Of a stretch of DNA of 64,000 nt, positions 43,004 to 51,664 are shown one piece after another. Source of the stretch: Paenibacillus barcinonensis (GTDB taxonomy: Bacteria > Bacillota > Bacilli > Paenibacillales > Paenibacillaceae). The position numbers and the translations under genes were made by a program. Where the stretch lies: the NCBI RefSeq assembly GCF_003217495.1, contig NZ_QJSW01000003.1, positions 248,001 through 312,000 on the forward strand. Reading direction: 5' to 3'. Numbering within the stretch: the stretch's first letter is position 1; every line of letters starts with the position of its first letter. The notes under the pieces were generated by a model. That model was not told the DNA's origin. It searched no databases and saw only the letters and a program-made list of their open reading frames with translations.

Positions 43004-45835
43004 TTAACGAATCTCAAAATGACGAACACGTACACCTGCTGACATCAGCAGGTAGACATCCTGTACTCCCGCTGCAGCTGTCAGATCAGCCTTCACCGTA
43101 GACCAATGCTGCGCCCCGCTCGGTTTCAGCTCTGCACGTCCTGCGAGTGTACCGTCCGGTGCACCCAGCCTCACTTCCAGCACAGCCCCCGGCTGTTCAG
43201 CGGAAATACGCGCTTTAATGACAGATGCACCACCACCAAGGTTTGCATCCTTGAAGGCAATCCATGCCTGATCTCCGATCACCCGGACAGCGGTTCCGCC
43301 TTCTTTACACTCATCCAGTTCTACATTCCGATATGCATCGTAGTTCTCGGCCCGTGTAGGTATACCCAGATTACGCTCAGGAATCGTCTCTCCCTGCACC
43401 TTCAGATCCGCGACTAACTGCACATCCGAAGAGGATTTCGCTACCATGATGGAATAGATGCCCTCCTCCACAACATACCGGTCACGAGTGACATCCCAGA
43501 TCGCCAGCTCCTGAACCGGCAGGTCAAAACGCACGGTTGCCGTTGCTCCGGCTGCGACATGCAGGCGTCTGAAGGCCTTCAGCGTTTTTAGCGGACGTTT
43601 CACACGGGACTTGCCTGCACGTACATACAGCTGCACTACCTCATCACTGCCGATCGAACCTGTACTCGTCACGTCAACGCTAATCGTAACCTGCTCGTCT
43701 GGACCCGCCTCCGCAGAGCTAACCTGCAGATTACTGTATTTAAACGGGGCATAGGTGAGCCCATGTCCGAACGGATACAATACATTGCCTTCAAAATATT
43801 GATACGTACGGCCCGACTGGATAATGTCATAGTCCTTGATGTCCGGCAGCTGATCCTCCGATTGAACCCATGTCATGTTCAAGCGGCCTGCTGGTGCGTA
43901 ATCCCCGTACAGCACATCCGCCACTGCGTTACCCAGCTCTTGTCCTGCATGTGATGTATACAAGATCGCCGGAATGTTCTCCTGAACCCAATTGCATGCA
44001 AACGGATAACTGCCAACGATGACAACCACCGTGTTCGGATTGGCTTCATATACGGCCTGAATGAGACGCTGCTGGGATTCGGCCAGGTCCAGGCCAGGGC
44101 GATCAATCTCCTCCTTGCCGTTGACAAGCGGATTGTTGCCGACAAATACAATCGCCGTCTCAGCGGCCTTGGCTGCGGCTACAGCTTCTTCAATGCCGTC
44201 GACCACGACCTTGCACTGGAATGTCTCGGCTGCACCAACGGCTTGCTGCTCTTGGGATGCCTTGAGGGCACCATGTCCATCACTTGCGGCTGTCACGATC
44301 TTTCCATTCCATGTTGTCAGTCCTACACTGCCGTCCGGCTGTGTAAGAAGGTGGAATACTTCCTTGACAAACCATCCATATACTTCACTCGCTGACGCCG
44401 TGACAGACTCATCATCTGTCGTTACATACTTACCATTGCTCTCAGCCTGTAGCGTATAGCTGCCAAATCCCCAATCCGTCACCCGAAAAGTCTCCGCTGC
44501 CTCCGTGGCTTGAAGCACCATCTCTGGTGAGCCCTCGGCTCTGACAAGCCCTATCTTCTTGCCGCTTGCAGCTGATGTCAGCGTAATACGATCGTCACCG
44601 TCTCTAAACGTCACATTGTCACTGCCCACCTTGCTGCGGATCGCATCCACAGGAGTTACACGATACGGTAACGTTCCCGCATACCAGTCCCGGTAAACGG
44701 TTCCGCCGAGCTGTCCGATCACAGCCACCTTTCCTGCCTTGGTTTTGTTCAGCGGAAGGGCCGCATTGTCATTTTTAAGCAGTACTACTTGTTCTCTTGC
44801 TGCTCGAAGGGACAGCGCTTTAGCTCTATCCGTCATCATGGATTCCTCGCCGATGGCTGCATACGGATTGCCTTCCTCCGGGTCAAATTCGCCCAGACGG
44901 AACCGCACGCGGAACGTGTTAAACAAGGCTTTGTCGATATCCTCCATCGTAAGTAGTCCCTGCTCCAGCCCTTCACGCAGCGCCTGCTTGGATAGTTCAG
45001 CATCATCGGTGATGCTGTCAATGCCTGCTTTGACGGACTCTACCGTGCCTGGTGTATGAGAATCATAGTAATGGTGGTCATTTCGGATGCCCATCACATC
45101 ACCAGCATCACTGACGATGAAACCGTCCATGCCCCACTCCCCCTTAACAATCTCGTTCACATAAGGATGAAGGAGAGCAGGTGTACCGTTAATCGAGTTG
45201 TAGGCCGTCATCATCGACTGTGCACCGCCCTCCTTAAAAGGCTTCTCGAACGCTTTCAAGTAGTACTCACGCATATTCCGCGGATCAATGCTGGATGAGC
45301 CGCTGCCCCGGTCTACCTCGTTGTTGTTGCCAAGGAAATGCTTGAGTGTAGCGACTGCTTTGTAATACTTGGGATGGTCGCCCTGAATGCCCTTGACCAG
45401 CGCCGTTGTCAGCTCCGCTGTCAGTTCCGGGTCCTCTCCGTAAGCCTCTTCATTCCGTCCCCAGCGTGGATCACGCTCCATGTCCACCGTTGGCGCCCAC
45501 AACGTAAGACCGTTAACAGCCGGATTACGCTTGTAAAACACCCGTGCCTCATCTCCAATAACAGAGCCAATCTGCTGCATCAGTTCCGTATCCCATGTAC
45601 ATGCCAGCCCCACAGGCTGAGGAAAGGATGTCGCTTCACCAAGCCAGGCCAGACCATGTGCGGCTTCGGTGCCATGCTTGTAGGCTGCAACGCCCAGACG
45701 TTCAACGGCTGGCTGGTATTGCAGCATGGATTCTATTTTTTCATCATGGGTCAGACGGGATACAAGGTCCTTCACCCGGGCATCAAGCTCAAGAGCCATG
45801 TCCTGAAACGGATATTTCGTTTGATGAGTTGTCAT
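43004..45835 (-). CDS. Glycoside hydrolase family 3 beta-glucosidase with inserted trefoil-like domain and C-terminal CBM6-like module
   Basis: The 943-residue protein lacks a signal peptide, so it acts in the cytoplasm. Residues 25-320 form the GH3 TIM barrel (HGTEAAHGLAW, KHFLGNNNEVDRG, and GFIVSDAGDV with the Asp nucleophile). The alpha/beta sandwich has an insert of about 130 residues (roughly 400-535) with repeats such as GFGSYTLQAESNGKYVTTDD that look like a fascin/ricin trefoil. A fibronectin type III-like domain follows (about 695-780). The last 120 residues (ENYDAYRNVEL to RVRHFEIR) resemble CBM6. Family members act on beta-glucosides or xylosides; the exact sugar is not clear. Confidence 0.9.
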   Translation of the reverse strand: MTTHQTKYPFQDMALELDARVKDLVSRLTHDEKIESMLQYQPAVERLGVAAYKHGTEAAHGLAWLGEATSFPQPVGLACTWDTELMQQIGSVIGDEARVFYKRNPAVNGLTLWAPTVDMERDPRWGRNEEAYGEDPELTAELTTALVKGIQGDHPKYYKAVATLKHFLGNNNEVDRGSGSSSIDPRNMREYYLKAFEKPFKEGGAQSMMTAYNSINGTPALLHPYVNEIVKGEWGMDGFIVSDAGDVMGIRNDHHYYDSHTPGTVESVKAGIDSITDDAELSKQALREGLEQGLLTMEDIDKALFNTFRVRFRLGEFDPEEGNPYAAIGEESMMTDRAKALSLRAAREQVVLLKNDNAALPLNKTKAGKVAVIGQLGGTVYRDWYAGTLPYRVTPVDAIRSKVGSDNVTFRDGDDRITLTSAASGKKIGLVRAEGSPEMVLQATEAAETFRVTDWGFGSYTLQAESNGKYVTTDDESVTASASEVYGWFVKEVFHLLTQPDGSVGLTTWNGKIVTAASDGHGALKASQEQQAVGAAETFQCKVVVDGIEEAVAAAKAAETAIVFVGNNPLVNGKEEIDRPGLDLAESQQRLIQAVYEANPNTVVVIVGSYPFACNWVQENIPAILYTSHAGQELGNAVADVLYGDYAPAGRLNMTWVQSEDQLPDIKDYDIIQSGRTYQYFEGNVLYPFGHGLTYAPFKYSNLQVSSAEAGPDEQVTISVDVTSTGSIGSDEVVQLYVRAGKSRVKRPLKTLKAFRRLHVAAGATATVRFDLPVQELAIWDVTRDRYVVEEGIYSIMVAKSSSDVQLVADLKVQGETIPERNLGIPTRAENYDAYRNVELDECKEGGTAVRVIGDQAWIAFKDANLGGGASVIKARISAEQPGAVLEVRLGAPDGTLAGRAELKPSGAQHWSTVKADLTAAAGVQDVYLLMSAGVRVRHFEIR

Positions 45836-46213
45836 GTGTAATCTCCTTCGATAAGTGAATTGAACATCGCTATGATAGCGAATACATTTTAATAATTTAA
45901 AATGATGATTTCTCTTGAATCACACCTCTGAAATATACGATAAAACCTTGAATATAAGCACTACATTTGAGATTAACATATACCTTTACATAAAACCTAA
46001 AACGATTTCGATAACCTTACTATAAAACATCTCGAGCCAAAAAAACAGAGGTTTGCCTCAGTAAAATATAAAGCTTGCTTCCGTTAAATATATGTTTACT
46101 CGTTTTTTTCAGGTTGACTCTGGCAATCCTGATGAGAAGTACAGGGAGACAGCATCTACATGTCTTAGTGTCCCATATCAGGATCTGATCAAAATCTAGG
46201 AGGAAGAGAAGCA
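45836..46213. other. Divergent region GH3/FAD-Rieske
   Basis: The 378 bp between the two divergent genes are AT-rich. CTAAAACGATTTCG at 45998-46011 (minus strand CGAAATCGTTTTAG) resembles a CcpA cre site, agreeing at about 9 of 12 positions. This would suit carbon control of the glucosidase but is weak evidence. Confidence 0.35.
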
Positions 46214-47758
46214 ATGAGTGACAACGAGCAGTTGAAAACCAACCTGCCGCCTGCCCCGGAATCTCTATGGCGTGCAGCGAATAGATTCGAGCCCTTTCCC
46301 AAGCTGACAGAAGATACAACGGCAGACGTAGCTATTATCGGTGCGGGGATTGCAGGCATTACGACAGCCTATCTACTTGCACAGTCTGGACTAAGCGTGG
46401 TTTTACTTGAAGCGGGAAAAGTACTTGACGGTACCACAGGCCATACAACAGCCAAAGTATCTGCGCAGCATGGGGTCATCTTTGATGAAATCATGCACCA
46501 CTTTGGACATGAGCAGGCTCGGATGTACTACGAGGGCAACGCCGCCGCAGGGGATTGGATGCGTAAGCTCGTCAAGGAAAAACAGATCGAATGTCAATGG
46601 GCCGATGAGGATGCCTACGTCTATATTCAGTCCGAAGATTACATTAAGAAGCTAGAGGTCGAGCTGACTGCATATGGCAAGCTGGGTATTCCCGGAGAGT
46701 GGGCAGATCCGCTGCCCATCCCTGTTCCTGCCAGAGCAGGCATCCGTATGCCAGGACAAGCCCGTTTTGACCCGCTCGCCTATCTGAGTTATCTGCTGGC
46801 GGAGGCTGTCGGACAAGGTGTACGCGTCTATGAACATACAACGGTAACCGATGTGGAGGAAGAAGCTTCGCTGCGTGTCAGGACGTTTGGCGGCTCATTG
46901 GTCACAGCAGAGCATATCGTGGTCGCTTCTCATTTTCCTGTATACGATCCCGGGTTTTACTTTACCCGGCTTCATGCCGAGCGCTCCTATGCGCTAATGG
47001 TTGAACCAGAGAAACCATATGCAGGGGGCATGTACATCTCTGATGATGATCCCGCCCGCTCGCTCCGTGCTGTTATGCATAACGGCAAAGAGCATATTCT
47101 CTTCGGCGGGGAAAATCATAAAACCGGACAAGGCATCTGCACCTTCGGTCATTACGAGCGGCTGGAGCAATACGCAGCAGAAACCTTCGGGATTCGCAGC
47201 ATCCCGTTCCGCTGGTCCGCACAGGATCTCATCTCGATAGACAAGGTGCCTTATATCGGCCCTATTACCGGGAGGCATGAACGGATCTATGTCGCTACCG
47301 GTTTTGCCAAATGGGGCATGACCACAGGTACGATGGCAGGGCATCTGCTGGCTGATCGCATTACCGGTCGAGATAATCCACATGCAGAAGTCTTCGATCC
47401 GGCAAGATTCAAAGCTGACCCTGGCATAAAGCACTTTATCGTGGAGAATGCAAACGTAGCGAAGGAGTACATTGCAGGCAAGGTTGGCATCGTACACAAA
47501 AATATAAAGGAATTGGGCAACGATGAAGGTGCTGTCGTGCGTCATAACGGCAAACGAGCTGGCGCCTATAAAGATACCAGCGGCAAGCTGTTCCTGGTGG
47601 ACACAACCTGCACCCATCTCGGATGCGAAGTCGAATGGAATACAGGCGAGCGTTCCTGGGACTGTCCATGTCACGGGTCGCGCTTTAATTATGAAGGTCA
47701 TGTCATTGAAGGACCTGCGGTAGAAGACCTGCCCCTTCTGGATGTGCAGGAGCAGTAG
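46214..47758 (+). CDS. FAD-dependent oxidoreductase with C-terminal Rieske [2Fe-2S] domain
   Basis: The 514-residue protein has a DAO-type FAD fold (VAIIGAGIAGITTAYLLAQSG, residues 39-58, with the GxGxxG loop) and a C-terminal Rieske domain (about 420-510). The cluster ligands there are CTHLGC and CPCHGS. The arrangement is that of YhfW-like proteins in Bacillus, whose substrate is not known; electrons could pass from the iron-sulfur cluster to the flavin. ATG 46214 follows AGGAGGAAGAGAAGC. It is a single-gene unit ending at the 47892 terminator. Confidence 0.9.
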   Translation: MSDNEQLKTNLPPAPESLWRAANRFEPFPKLTEDTTADVAIIGAGIAGITTAYLLAQSGLSVVLLEAGKVLDGTTGHTTAKVSAQHGVIFDEIMHHFGHEQARMYYEGNAAAGDWMRKLVKEKQIECQWADEDAYVYIQSEDYIKKLEVELTAYGKLGIPGEWADPLPIPVPARAGIRMPGQARFDPLAYLSYLLAEAVGQGVRVYEHTTVTDVEEEASLRVRTFGGSLVTAEHIVVASHFPVYDPGFYFTRLHAERSYALMVEPEKPYAGGMYISDDDPARSLRAVMHNGKEHILFGGENHKTGQGICTFGHYERLEQYAAETFGIRSIPFRWSAQDLISIDKVPYIGPITGRHERIYVATGFAKWGMTTGTMAGHLLADRITGRDNPHAEVFDPARFKADPGIKHFIVENANVAKEYIAGKVGIVHKNIKELGNDEGAVVRHNGKRAGAYKDTSGKLFLVDTTCTHLGCEVEWNTGERSWDCPCHGSRFNYEGHVIEGPAVEDLPLLDVQEQ

Positions 47759-47891
47759 GCCCTGAAGTACCCGTAATAACCGACCCTAACAGCACTGTCA
47801 GCACCGTCAGCACTCCAGTTATAAAGGTACATGCACACCTATATCCCTGTGATGAAACGTATGCTTTTCATGCGTACATTTCATCTCTTAG

Positions 47892-47940
47892 ACCGGATCG
47901 GTTCTCCGTCTCCAGACGGAAGCAAACGATCCGGTTTTCT
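47892..47940 (+). terminator. Terminator after the FAD-Rieske gene
   Basis: ACCGGATCG pairs with CGATCCGGT, with an inner CCGTCT/AGACGG hairpin, and is followed by TTTTCT. Confidence 0.8.
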
Positions 47941-48002
47941 CGTATGCTGAATGGTATAGATAAGCAGAAGCAGAGAATAAGCTGAAACGGAACTAATCTA
48001 TG

Positions 48003-48054
48003 AACACTACCTTGTATTAAACACTACCGAGTGCTATGATGATTTTAACACTAC
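48003..48054 (+). promoter_or_regulatory. padR operon promoter with AACACTAC direct repeats
   Basis: TTGTAT (48012-48017) and TATGAT (48035-48040) are 17 bp apart. AACACTAC(C) occurs at 48003, 48020 and 48047: just upstream of -35, in the spacer and just after the start region. A TAGTG half-site in the opposite sense follows near 48080. These are good candidates for autoregulation by the PadR protein. Confidence 0.55.
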
Positions 48055-48102
48055 TGAACAATACATACTAGTGACCGTTGAAACAACCAAGGAGGAACCT
48101 GT

Positions 48103-48432
48103 GTGAATGTAAACATCCAGTTCAAAAAAGGAGTGCTGGAGCTATGCGTCCTGGTCTTGATTCATCGTCAGGATCGGTATGGCTATGAACTGGCCCAGGC
48201 GGTCTCCAAACATATTGAAGTCGCTGAAGGTGCACTATACCCTCTGCTACGCCGGCTAGTAAATGAGGGGTACTGCACAACTTATCTTCAAGAATCAAGC
48301 GAAGGGCCTCCGCGCAAGTATTACCGCTTGTCTGATACAGGCCGCGAGTATATGACGGCACTATCTGCGGAGTGGAACGCTTTTGTGCGCAGCGTAGCCA
48401 ATCTAATGGAGGAAGGAAATCAAGATGAATAA
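48103..48432 (+). CDS. PadR-family transcriptional regulator
   Basis: This 109-residue winged-helix PadR protein has the family start FKKGVLELCVLVLIHRQDRYGYELAQAV and ALYPLLRRLVNEGYCTTY, with GPPRKYYRLSDTG for the wing. Such regulators repress their own operon and release DNA on sensing a ligand or envelope stress. GTG 48103 has AAGGAGG eight bases upstream. Its stop overlaps the next gene by eight bases, giving a coupled three-gene operon. Confidence 0.93.
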   Translation: MNVNIQFKKGVLELCVLVLIHRQDRYGYELAQAVSKHIEVAEGALYPLLRRLVNEGYCTTYLQESSEGPPRKYYRLSDTGREYMTALSAEWNAFVRSVANLMEEGNQDE

Positions 48433-49030
48433 ACAACAATTTATGCAGGCCATGGCGCTGTATTTACGCCCGATGGACGAAGTGGAACGCTCTGAACTGC
48501 TTGCAGACTATGATCAGCATTTTGCCCTTGGGCTACATGAAGGCAGAACCGAAGAAGAGATCGCCCGCGAGCTCGGTCACCCGGAGCAGATTGCCAAGGA
48601 AGCGCTTGGTGACCGTTACGATGCACATATCTATTCTGACATACCTGCAACAGACCCTTTCTACGCACCAACGTTCAAAGAGATGAAACCCGTGGGCAAT
48701 TACACCCGTGCTACAAGGAGCTTCTTCACCGCTGTCGGATTGCTCTTCCTGAATCTGATGTTCTTCATCCCGATCGGTTTGACGCTGTGGTCGGTATGGC
48801 TCACCATTGCAGGCATGTCTTTGCTGGCCCTCGCCCCTCTCGCTGCCGCTGCAGATGCTCTATTGCTGAACCACCTCGACAAGGCAGAAATGTTCGTATC
48901 TATTGGCCTGCTCGGTGTCGGCATTCTGTTTGCAATTGCATCCAAATATGTTTTCAGAGCATTTAAAGTCCTCACTGTGGCCTACATTAGATGGAATCAT
49001 AAAATAATGAGAGGGGATGCTCCTGCATGA
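48425..49030 (+). CDS. HAAS (DUF1700) domain membrane protein
   Basis: The 201-residue protein has a soluble N-terminal helical region (about 1-80: MDEVERSELLADYDQHFALGLHEG and EEIARELGHPEQIAKE, the DUF1700/HAAS signature). Three to four membrane helices follow (about 95-185). In Bacillota such proteins are encoded between a PadR regulator and a DUF4097 protein, as here. They probably pass a membrane signal to the regulator or to the DUF4097 partner, but the mechanism is not established. It overlaps padR by eight bases and the next gene by four. Confidence 0.88.
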   Translation: MNKQQFMQAMALYLRPMDEVERSELLADYDQHFALGLHEGRTEEEIARELGHPEQIAKEALGDRYDAHIYSDIPATDPFYAPTFKEMKPVGNYTRATRSFFTAVGLLFLNLMFFIPIGLTLWSVWLTIAGMSLLALAPLAAAADALLLNHLDKAEMFVSIGLLGVGILFAIASKYVFRAFKVLTVAYIRWNHKIMRGDAPA

Positions 49031-49932
49031 GCACTAAAAAATGGCTGGCGTTTGCGATCATCTGCATCGGAATAGGTTTGTTTGGAACGTCTATTTACGG
49101 CTTTCAGTTCGGAGATGAACGGGAGACCTATGCCAAGCGATGGGATTTCAAGCCTGGAGAGCTTCAGAATGTCCGGATGAATGGCAACTTTAATGCCGAT
49201 ATCGAATTCATTGTCAGTCCGGATCAGAATACGTATATCGAAGTGGATGGAAGATGGGATCAGGACACGATCGAAAGCTTCGAGCAAGCGAAATTCGTCA
49301 ACGGATCATTTGAGCTGTCCCAGAATCAGCGCACACGCTGGCAATTTTTCACCCTCCATTGGAATGAACAGGATGCGCGAATAACGGTGGCTTTGCCAAA
49401 GGATTATTCTCTGAATGACGTTGTCTTAAAATCCTCTTCAAGTGACTGGAGTCTAACCGGGCTGAATGCTCGATCACTGGAGATGAAGAACTCGTCAGGC
49501 TCCATTCGATTACAGGAATTAAATGTTCCCAGAATCGAGTTATCCCTAACCTCTGGAGACATCTCAGCTTATACAATTCGTGGCGATATGACGGTAGAAC
49601 AGACATCCGGGAGCTTCAATGCCGAAGAGGTTACGGGAAAGGTGAACAGTCAGATTCGTTCAGGAGATATCGAGCTCACCCGGTTGAACGGTGCCGCTAA
49701 TGTCGAATTCACATCGGGCAGTATCTCTATTGAGCAGCTACAAGCTGCTCCCGTGAATGTATCAGGAACATCAGGAGATATCTTCATTCAGGCAGCGCCT
49801 GATTTTGACGGGATCTATGATGCCCGAGCTACTTCAGGTGATGTTAACGTGCCCGAATCACCAATGGTAAGTCAGGAACTGATCAAAGCACGCACAACCT
49901 CTGGCAGTATCAAGATTGTGCAGTCACGCTAA
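49027..49932 (+). CDS. DUF4097-family beta-helix-like protein, membrane anchored
   Basis: The 301-residue protein has one N-terminal membrane segment (about 5-25, WLAFAIICIGIGLFGTSIYGF) and a long extracellular region of repeated strands. From about residue 135 a theme of SSSDWSLTGL, SSGSIRLQEL, TSGDISAYTI, TSGSFNAEEV, RSGDIELTRL, TSGSISIEQL, TSGDIFIQA and TSGDVNVPES recurs about every 20 residues. This is the solenoid pattern of DUF4097 adhesin-like proteins. It overlaps the HAAS gene by four bases (ATGA) and is the last gene of the operon. Confidence 0.88.
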   Translation: MSTKKWLAFAIICIGIGLFGTSIYGFQFGDERETYAKRWDFKPGELQNVRMNGNFNADIEFIVSPDQNTYIEVDGRWDQDTIESFEQAKFVNGSFELSQNQRTRWQFFTLHWNEQDARITVALPKDYSLNDVVLKSSSSDWSLTGLNARSLEMKNSSGSIRLQELNVPRIELSLTSGDISAYTIRGDMTVEQTSGSFNAEEVTGKVNSQIRSGDIELTRLNGAANVEFTSGSISIEQLQAAPVNVSGTSGDIFIQAAPDFDGIYDARATSGDVNVPESPMVSQELIKARTTSGSIKIVQSR

Positions 49933-50047
49933 ATTGCATGGTACGCTCAAGCCCGATTGTCCCGAGTGTAATGAAGCATATTTCCGATCGTTGGGTAAAG
50001 TATAGTATAATCAAATGCCAACCCAAATGCTGAGGAGGATGATTTCC

Positions 50048-50767
50048 ATGGAACTTAAAAATAAAACAGCCATTATTACAGGTGCAGGTAAAGGCATCGG
50101 GCGTGCCATCGCTGAGGCACTCGCCAAAGAAGGTGTACATCTCGGACTGATCGCCCGCACCGCTTCCGACCTGCAAGCCCTGCAAGAGTCTTTAAGCAAG
50201 GAGTATGGTGTGAAAGTAACCAGTGCAACAGCCGACATCTCCGATCGTTCACAAGCCGAAGCCGCTGTAGCAGCGATTGAACTGGAACTCGGAGCCGTCG
50301 ATATCCTCATTAACAATGCAGGCATCGGCAGCTTTGGCACGTTGCTGGATATGGACCCTGAGGAGTGGGAACGTATCCTGCATGTTAATGTGATGGGTAC
50401 ATACTACGTAACACGCGCCGTTCTTCCAAGCATGATCAAGGAGAGCAGCGGTAGCATCATTAACATTGCCTCTACTGCAGGTGAGCGTGGATTCGCTACA
50501 GGCTCAGCTTACTGCGCTTCCAAATTCGCAGTGCTTGGCATGACCGAATCCCTGATGCAGGAGGTTCGCAAATCGAACATTCGTGTAACGGCACTCACAC
50601 CAAGCACGGTAAATACTGAACTCGCTGTAAATGCCGGACTGAAAATCGGAGACGAGGATCGCATGATGCAAGCCGAAGACGTAGCCGAGCTGGCTCTGGC
50701 AACACTCAAGCTCTCCGACCGTGTCTTCGTCAAAGCCGCAGGCATCTGGACAACGAATCCACAGTAA
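50048..50767 (+). CDS. Short-chain dehydrogenase, FabG-like 3-oxoacyl reductase type
   Basis: This 239-residue SDR has AIITGAGKGIGRAIAEAL, the LINNAGIGSFG segment, the catalytic Ser in INIASTAGERG and the Tyr/Lys in AYCASKFAV. It resembles FabG and related reductases, but the gene is isolated from fatty-acid genes, so the substrate is open. ATG 50048 follows GAGGAGG at a good distance; the longer frame to 50015 would place the site inside the coding sequence. Confidence 0.9.
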   Translation: MELKNKTAIITGAGKGIGRAIAEALAKEGVHLGLIARTASDLQALQESLSKEYGVKVTSATADISDRSQAEAAVAAIELELGAVDILINNAGIGSFGTLLDMDPEEWERILHVNVMGTYYVTRAVLPSMIKESSGSIINIASTAGERGFATGSAYCASKFAVLGMTESLMQEVRKSNIRVTALTPSTVNTELAVNAGLKIGDEDRMMQAEDVAELALATLKLSDRVFVKAAGIWTTNPQ

Positions 50768-50790
50768 GCTGAGCTTCAAATGAAGAGCTG

Positions 50791-50828
50791 ACACCATCAA
50801 CCAGCGTTCTGGTTGGTGGTGTTTCTGT
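50791..50828 (+). terminator. Terminator after the FabG-like SDR
   Basis: ACACCAtCAACCAG pairs with CTGGTTGgTGGTGT around CGTT, one mismatch in 14 pairs, then TTTCTGTTT. Confidence 0.85.
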
Positions 50829-50870
50829 TTATGATGTAACAGCGTACATCATGTTTTTTCTCCGCTCCCC

Positions 50871-51419
50871 TTACGTATCCAACAGATGATCCAGCTCCAA
50901 TTCCTTGGACACCGCAATTAATACCACGGCTGGCTCATCACCAATATTAGTCACTTCATGCGGTACGATCGCATTCCATGTAAATGAATCTCCCGCTTCC
51001 AGCGTTTCCTCATCTTCTCCCTGCTTGGCCCGGATCACCCCTTGCATCACTAGATGGCTTTCCTCTCCCGCATGTTTGCTGATACCTGTAGATGCTCCTG
51101 GCGGCAGCTCTACAATCGACATACGCATAGCGCCTTTTGCCGTTAATTGCTGCACCTTGATCTGCCCACTGCCCGCTGTAGTCTGCTTGCGCTCATGCTT
51201 GCGCACCACGTTCATTCGCTGCTCTGGCGTTAACAGCAGGTAAGGCAGCGGTACATCGAGATAGTCCGCAATGCTTTCCAGAGTAGCGATGGACGGTGAC
51301 GTTTTGTTATTTTCCACATTGCTGATGAAGCCTTTCGATAAGCCCGTCCCCTCACACATCTGCATAATCGTAATCTGTTTCTGTTTCCGAATCGTTCGAA
51401 TGGCCAAGCCTATATCCAT
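50871..51419 (-). CDS. XRE-cupin transcriptional regulator
   Basis: The 182-residue protein has an XRE helix-turn-helix (about residues 5-60: GLAIRTIRKQKQITIMQMCE, GLSKGFISNVENNK) and a C-terminal cupin (about 105-175: PPGASTGISKHAGEESHLVMQG, with possible His and Glu ligands). Proteins of this type bind a small metabolite in the cupin and control a nearby operon. ATG 51419 has GAAGGGG upstream. It is divergent from the hydrolase/dioxygenase pair, and the promoter/operator between them (51504-51571) suggests that pair is its target. Confidence 0.92.
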   Translation of the reverse strand: MDIGLAIRTIRKQKQITIMQMCEGTGLSKGFISNVENNKTSPSIATLESIADYLDVPLPYLLLTPEQRMNVVRKHERKQTTAGSGQIKVQQLTAKGAMRMSIVELPPGASTGISKHAGEESHLVMQGVIRAKQGEDEETLEAGDSFTWNAIVPHEVTNIGDEPAVVLIAVSKELELDHLLDT

Positions 51420-51503
51420 ATGACCGCCCCTTCCCTCTCTCTTATTTTCCATAAACATCAAGTTCCCTTATACAAAACATATTTTCATCATACAAAAAAA
51501 GTG

Positions 51504-51571
51504 TTGACCCTACAATGAAAGCATGATAAATTTTGTTCATAAATAAGAATATTGTTTTCTTATTAGTGAAC
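51504..51571 (+). promoter_or_regulatory. Promoter and palindromic operator of the hydrolase/dioxygenase operon
   Basis: TTGACC (51504-51509) and TAAATT (51527-51532) are 17 bp apart with a TG before the -10. Directly downstream a 37-bp imperfect palindrome covers the start site: GTTCATAAATAAGAA and TTTCTTATTAGTGAAC (51535-51571), with 13 of 15 positions symmetric. It is the obvious operator for the divergent XRE-cupin repressor. Confidence 0.65.
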
Positions 51572-51664
51572 TTTCATCGCTAATTTATTCATTCAATCAG
51601 TACGTTGTTTGTTTTATACATGTAACTCACACATCACTTATATTCCACCTGGAGGTGTATCCGT

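Larger units (their letters stand above)
47759..48102. other. Terminator and PadR operon promoter region
   Basis: The 344-bp gap contains a terminator (47892-47940) and a sigma-A-like promoter with direct repeats (48003-48054). No gene is seen. Confidence 0.6.

Noticed and set aside
42755..43042. 95-codon plus-strand frame between the chemoreceptor and GH3 genes
   Set aside because: It overlaps the GH3 terminator and the 3' end of GH3 and has no ribosome binding site.
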